Positions 63,904 to 64,000 of a stretch of DNA of 64,000 nt are shown here, in pieces. Origin of the DNA: Campylobacter showae (GTDB taxonomy: Bacteria; Campylobacterota; Campylobacteria; Campylobacterales; Campylobacteraceae); contig NZ_CP012544.1 in NCBI RefSeq assembly GCF_004803815.1, positions 1,984,001 to 2,048,000 of the forward strand, in the 5' to 3' direction. The translations under genes were made by a program, and so were the position numbers. The notes under the pieces are model-generated. The model saw nothing but the letters and a program-made list of their open reading frames with translations, had not been told where the DNA came from and did no database searches. Within the stretch, counting starts at the first letter, position 1; every line of letters begins with the position of its first letter.

Positions 63904-63909
63904 TATGAT
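63904..63909 (+). promoter_or_regulatory. -10-like box before the end hairpin
   Basis: TATGAT preceded by a T-rich stretch. It would start an RNA near 63916. The -35 box is weak. Confidence 0.4.
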
Positions 63910-63915
63910 TTGCGC

Positions 63916-63981
63916 GTCCGACAAGAAAACCTCCTTTTTGTAACGGCGCCTCGGCTCCCCCTGCCGAGGCGTTTTTGTCTT
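63916..63981 (+). ncRNA. Possible small RNA with C-rich loops, ending in a terminator
   Basis: Two hairpins. The first pairs ACAAGAA with TTTTTGT around the loop AACCTCC (63921-63941). The second is a perfect nine-base stem, CGCCTCGGC (63947-63955) with GCCGAGGCG (63963-63971), with loop TCCCCCT and a T-run, so it is certainly an intrinsic terminator. Whether it belongs to an independent RNA or just ends the aminotransferase mRNA is open. Confidence 0.5.
63947..63981 (+). terminator. Intrinsic terminator at the window end
   Basis: Nine-base GC-rich stem, seven-base loop TCCCCCT, followed by TTTTTGTCTT. Confidence 0.95.
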
Positions 63982-64000
63982 ATTCATTAAGCTTTTTTAG

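Overview
The window looks like a chromosomal segment of a Campylobacter, most likely one of the higher-GC oral species (C. showae, C. rectus, C. curvus or C. gracilis type). The reasons are the protein sequences, the merged S10-spc-alpha ribosomal operon without rpmD, AAGGA-type ribosome binding sites with TATAAT -10 boxes, and gene neighbourhoods that resemble C. jejuni blocks as I recall them (mscS-can-secG-frr-pyrE; tkt-ispA-PDZ-ybaB-murE-nfu; aroC-rnc-rnhA-TPR-dnaG). No database search was possible, so the species is an inference.

Layout. 1-7.7 kb: mechanosensitive channel, carbonic anhydrase, BI-1 protein, a stand-alone ThiD2-like protein, secG, polysaccharide deacetylase, frr, pyrE and an RDD protein. 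7.9-17.3 kb: an orphan VirD4-like ATPase, thiD, a methyltransferase, tRNA-Ser(GGA), two metallophosphoesterases, uppP, tkt and an unknown protein. 17.4-27.2 kb: two paralogous exported repeat proteins, ispA, a PDZ protein, ybaB, a flavodoxin-ferredoxin, panD, murE and nfu. 27.4-41.9 kb: a decayed gene, then the ribosomal operon from rplQ back to rpsJ, all on the minus strand, with a clear promoter (TTGACA-17-TAAAAT) and a UUCG-loop terminator. 42.3-51.8 kb: an AAA ATPase, an exported protein, rnhB, a frameshifted pseudogene, aroC-rnc-rnhA-TPR protein on the minus strand, and dnaG with a PP-loop protein on the plus strand. 52.0-62.5 kb: a complete type I-B CRISPR-Cas locus. 62.7-64 kb: a PatB-type aminotransferase and a terminator that may be the end of a small RNA.

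The CRISPR-Cas locus reads, on the minus strand, cas6, a 407-bp gap, cas8b, cas7, cas5, cas3, cas4, cas2, cas1, then a leader and 14 repeats with 13 spacers. The cas6-cas8b gap is the most interesting part of the window. It carries a plus-strand promoter followed by a diverged CRISPR repeat (24 of 30 positions identical, 18 of 19 in the 3' part). Next comes a short spacer-like segment that nearly copies the DNA between that promoter and a strong divergent minus-strand promoter. The minus-strand promoter reads into a 55-residue membrane-peptide ORF, and cas8b appears to have a second promoter of its own. This is the architecture of Cas-regulating or toxin-guarding mini-crRNAs (CreR, CreTA), with a small membrane peptide in the position of the toxin.

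A second striking property is the density of the hexamer AAATTT, usually as TCAAATTTGA-like words, in nearly every spacer. There are about 17 copies in 392 bp at 9481-9872. The words also form hairpin arms at terminators and appear to have been absorbed into the N-termini of IspA and the PDZ protein.
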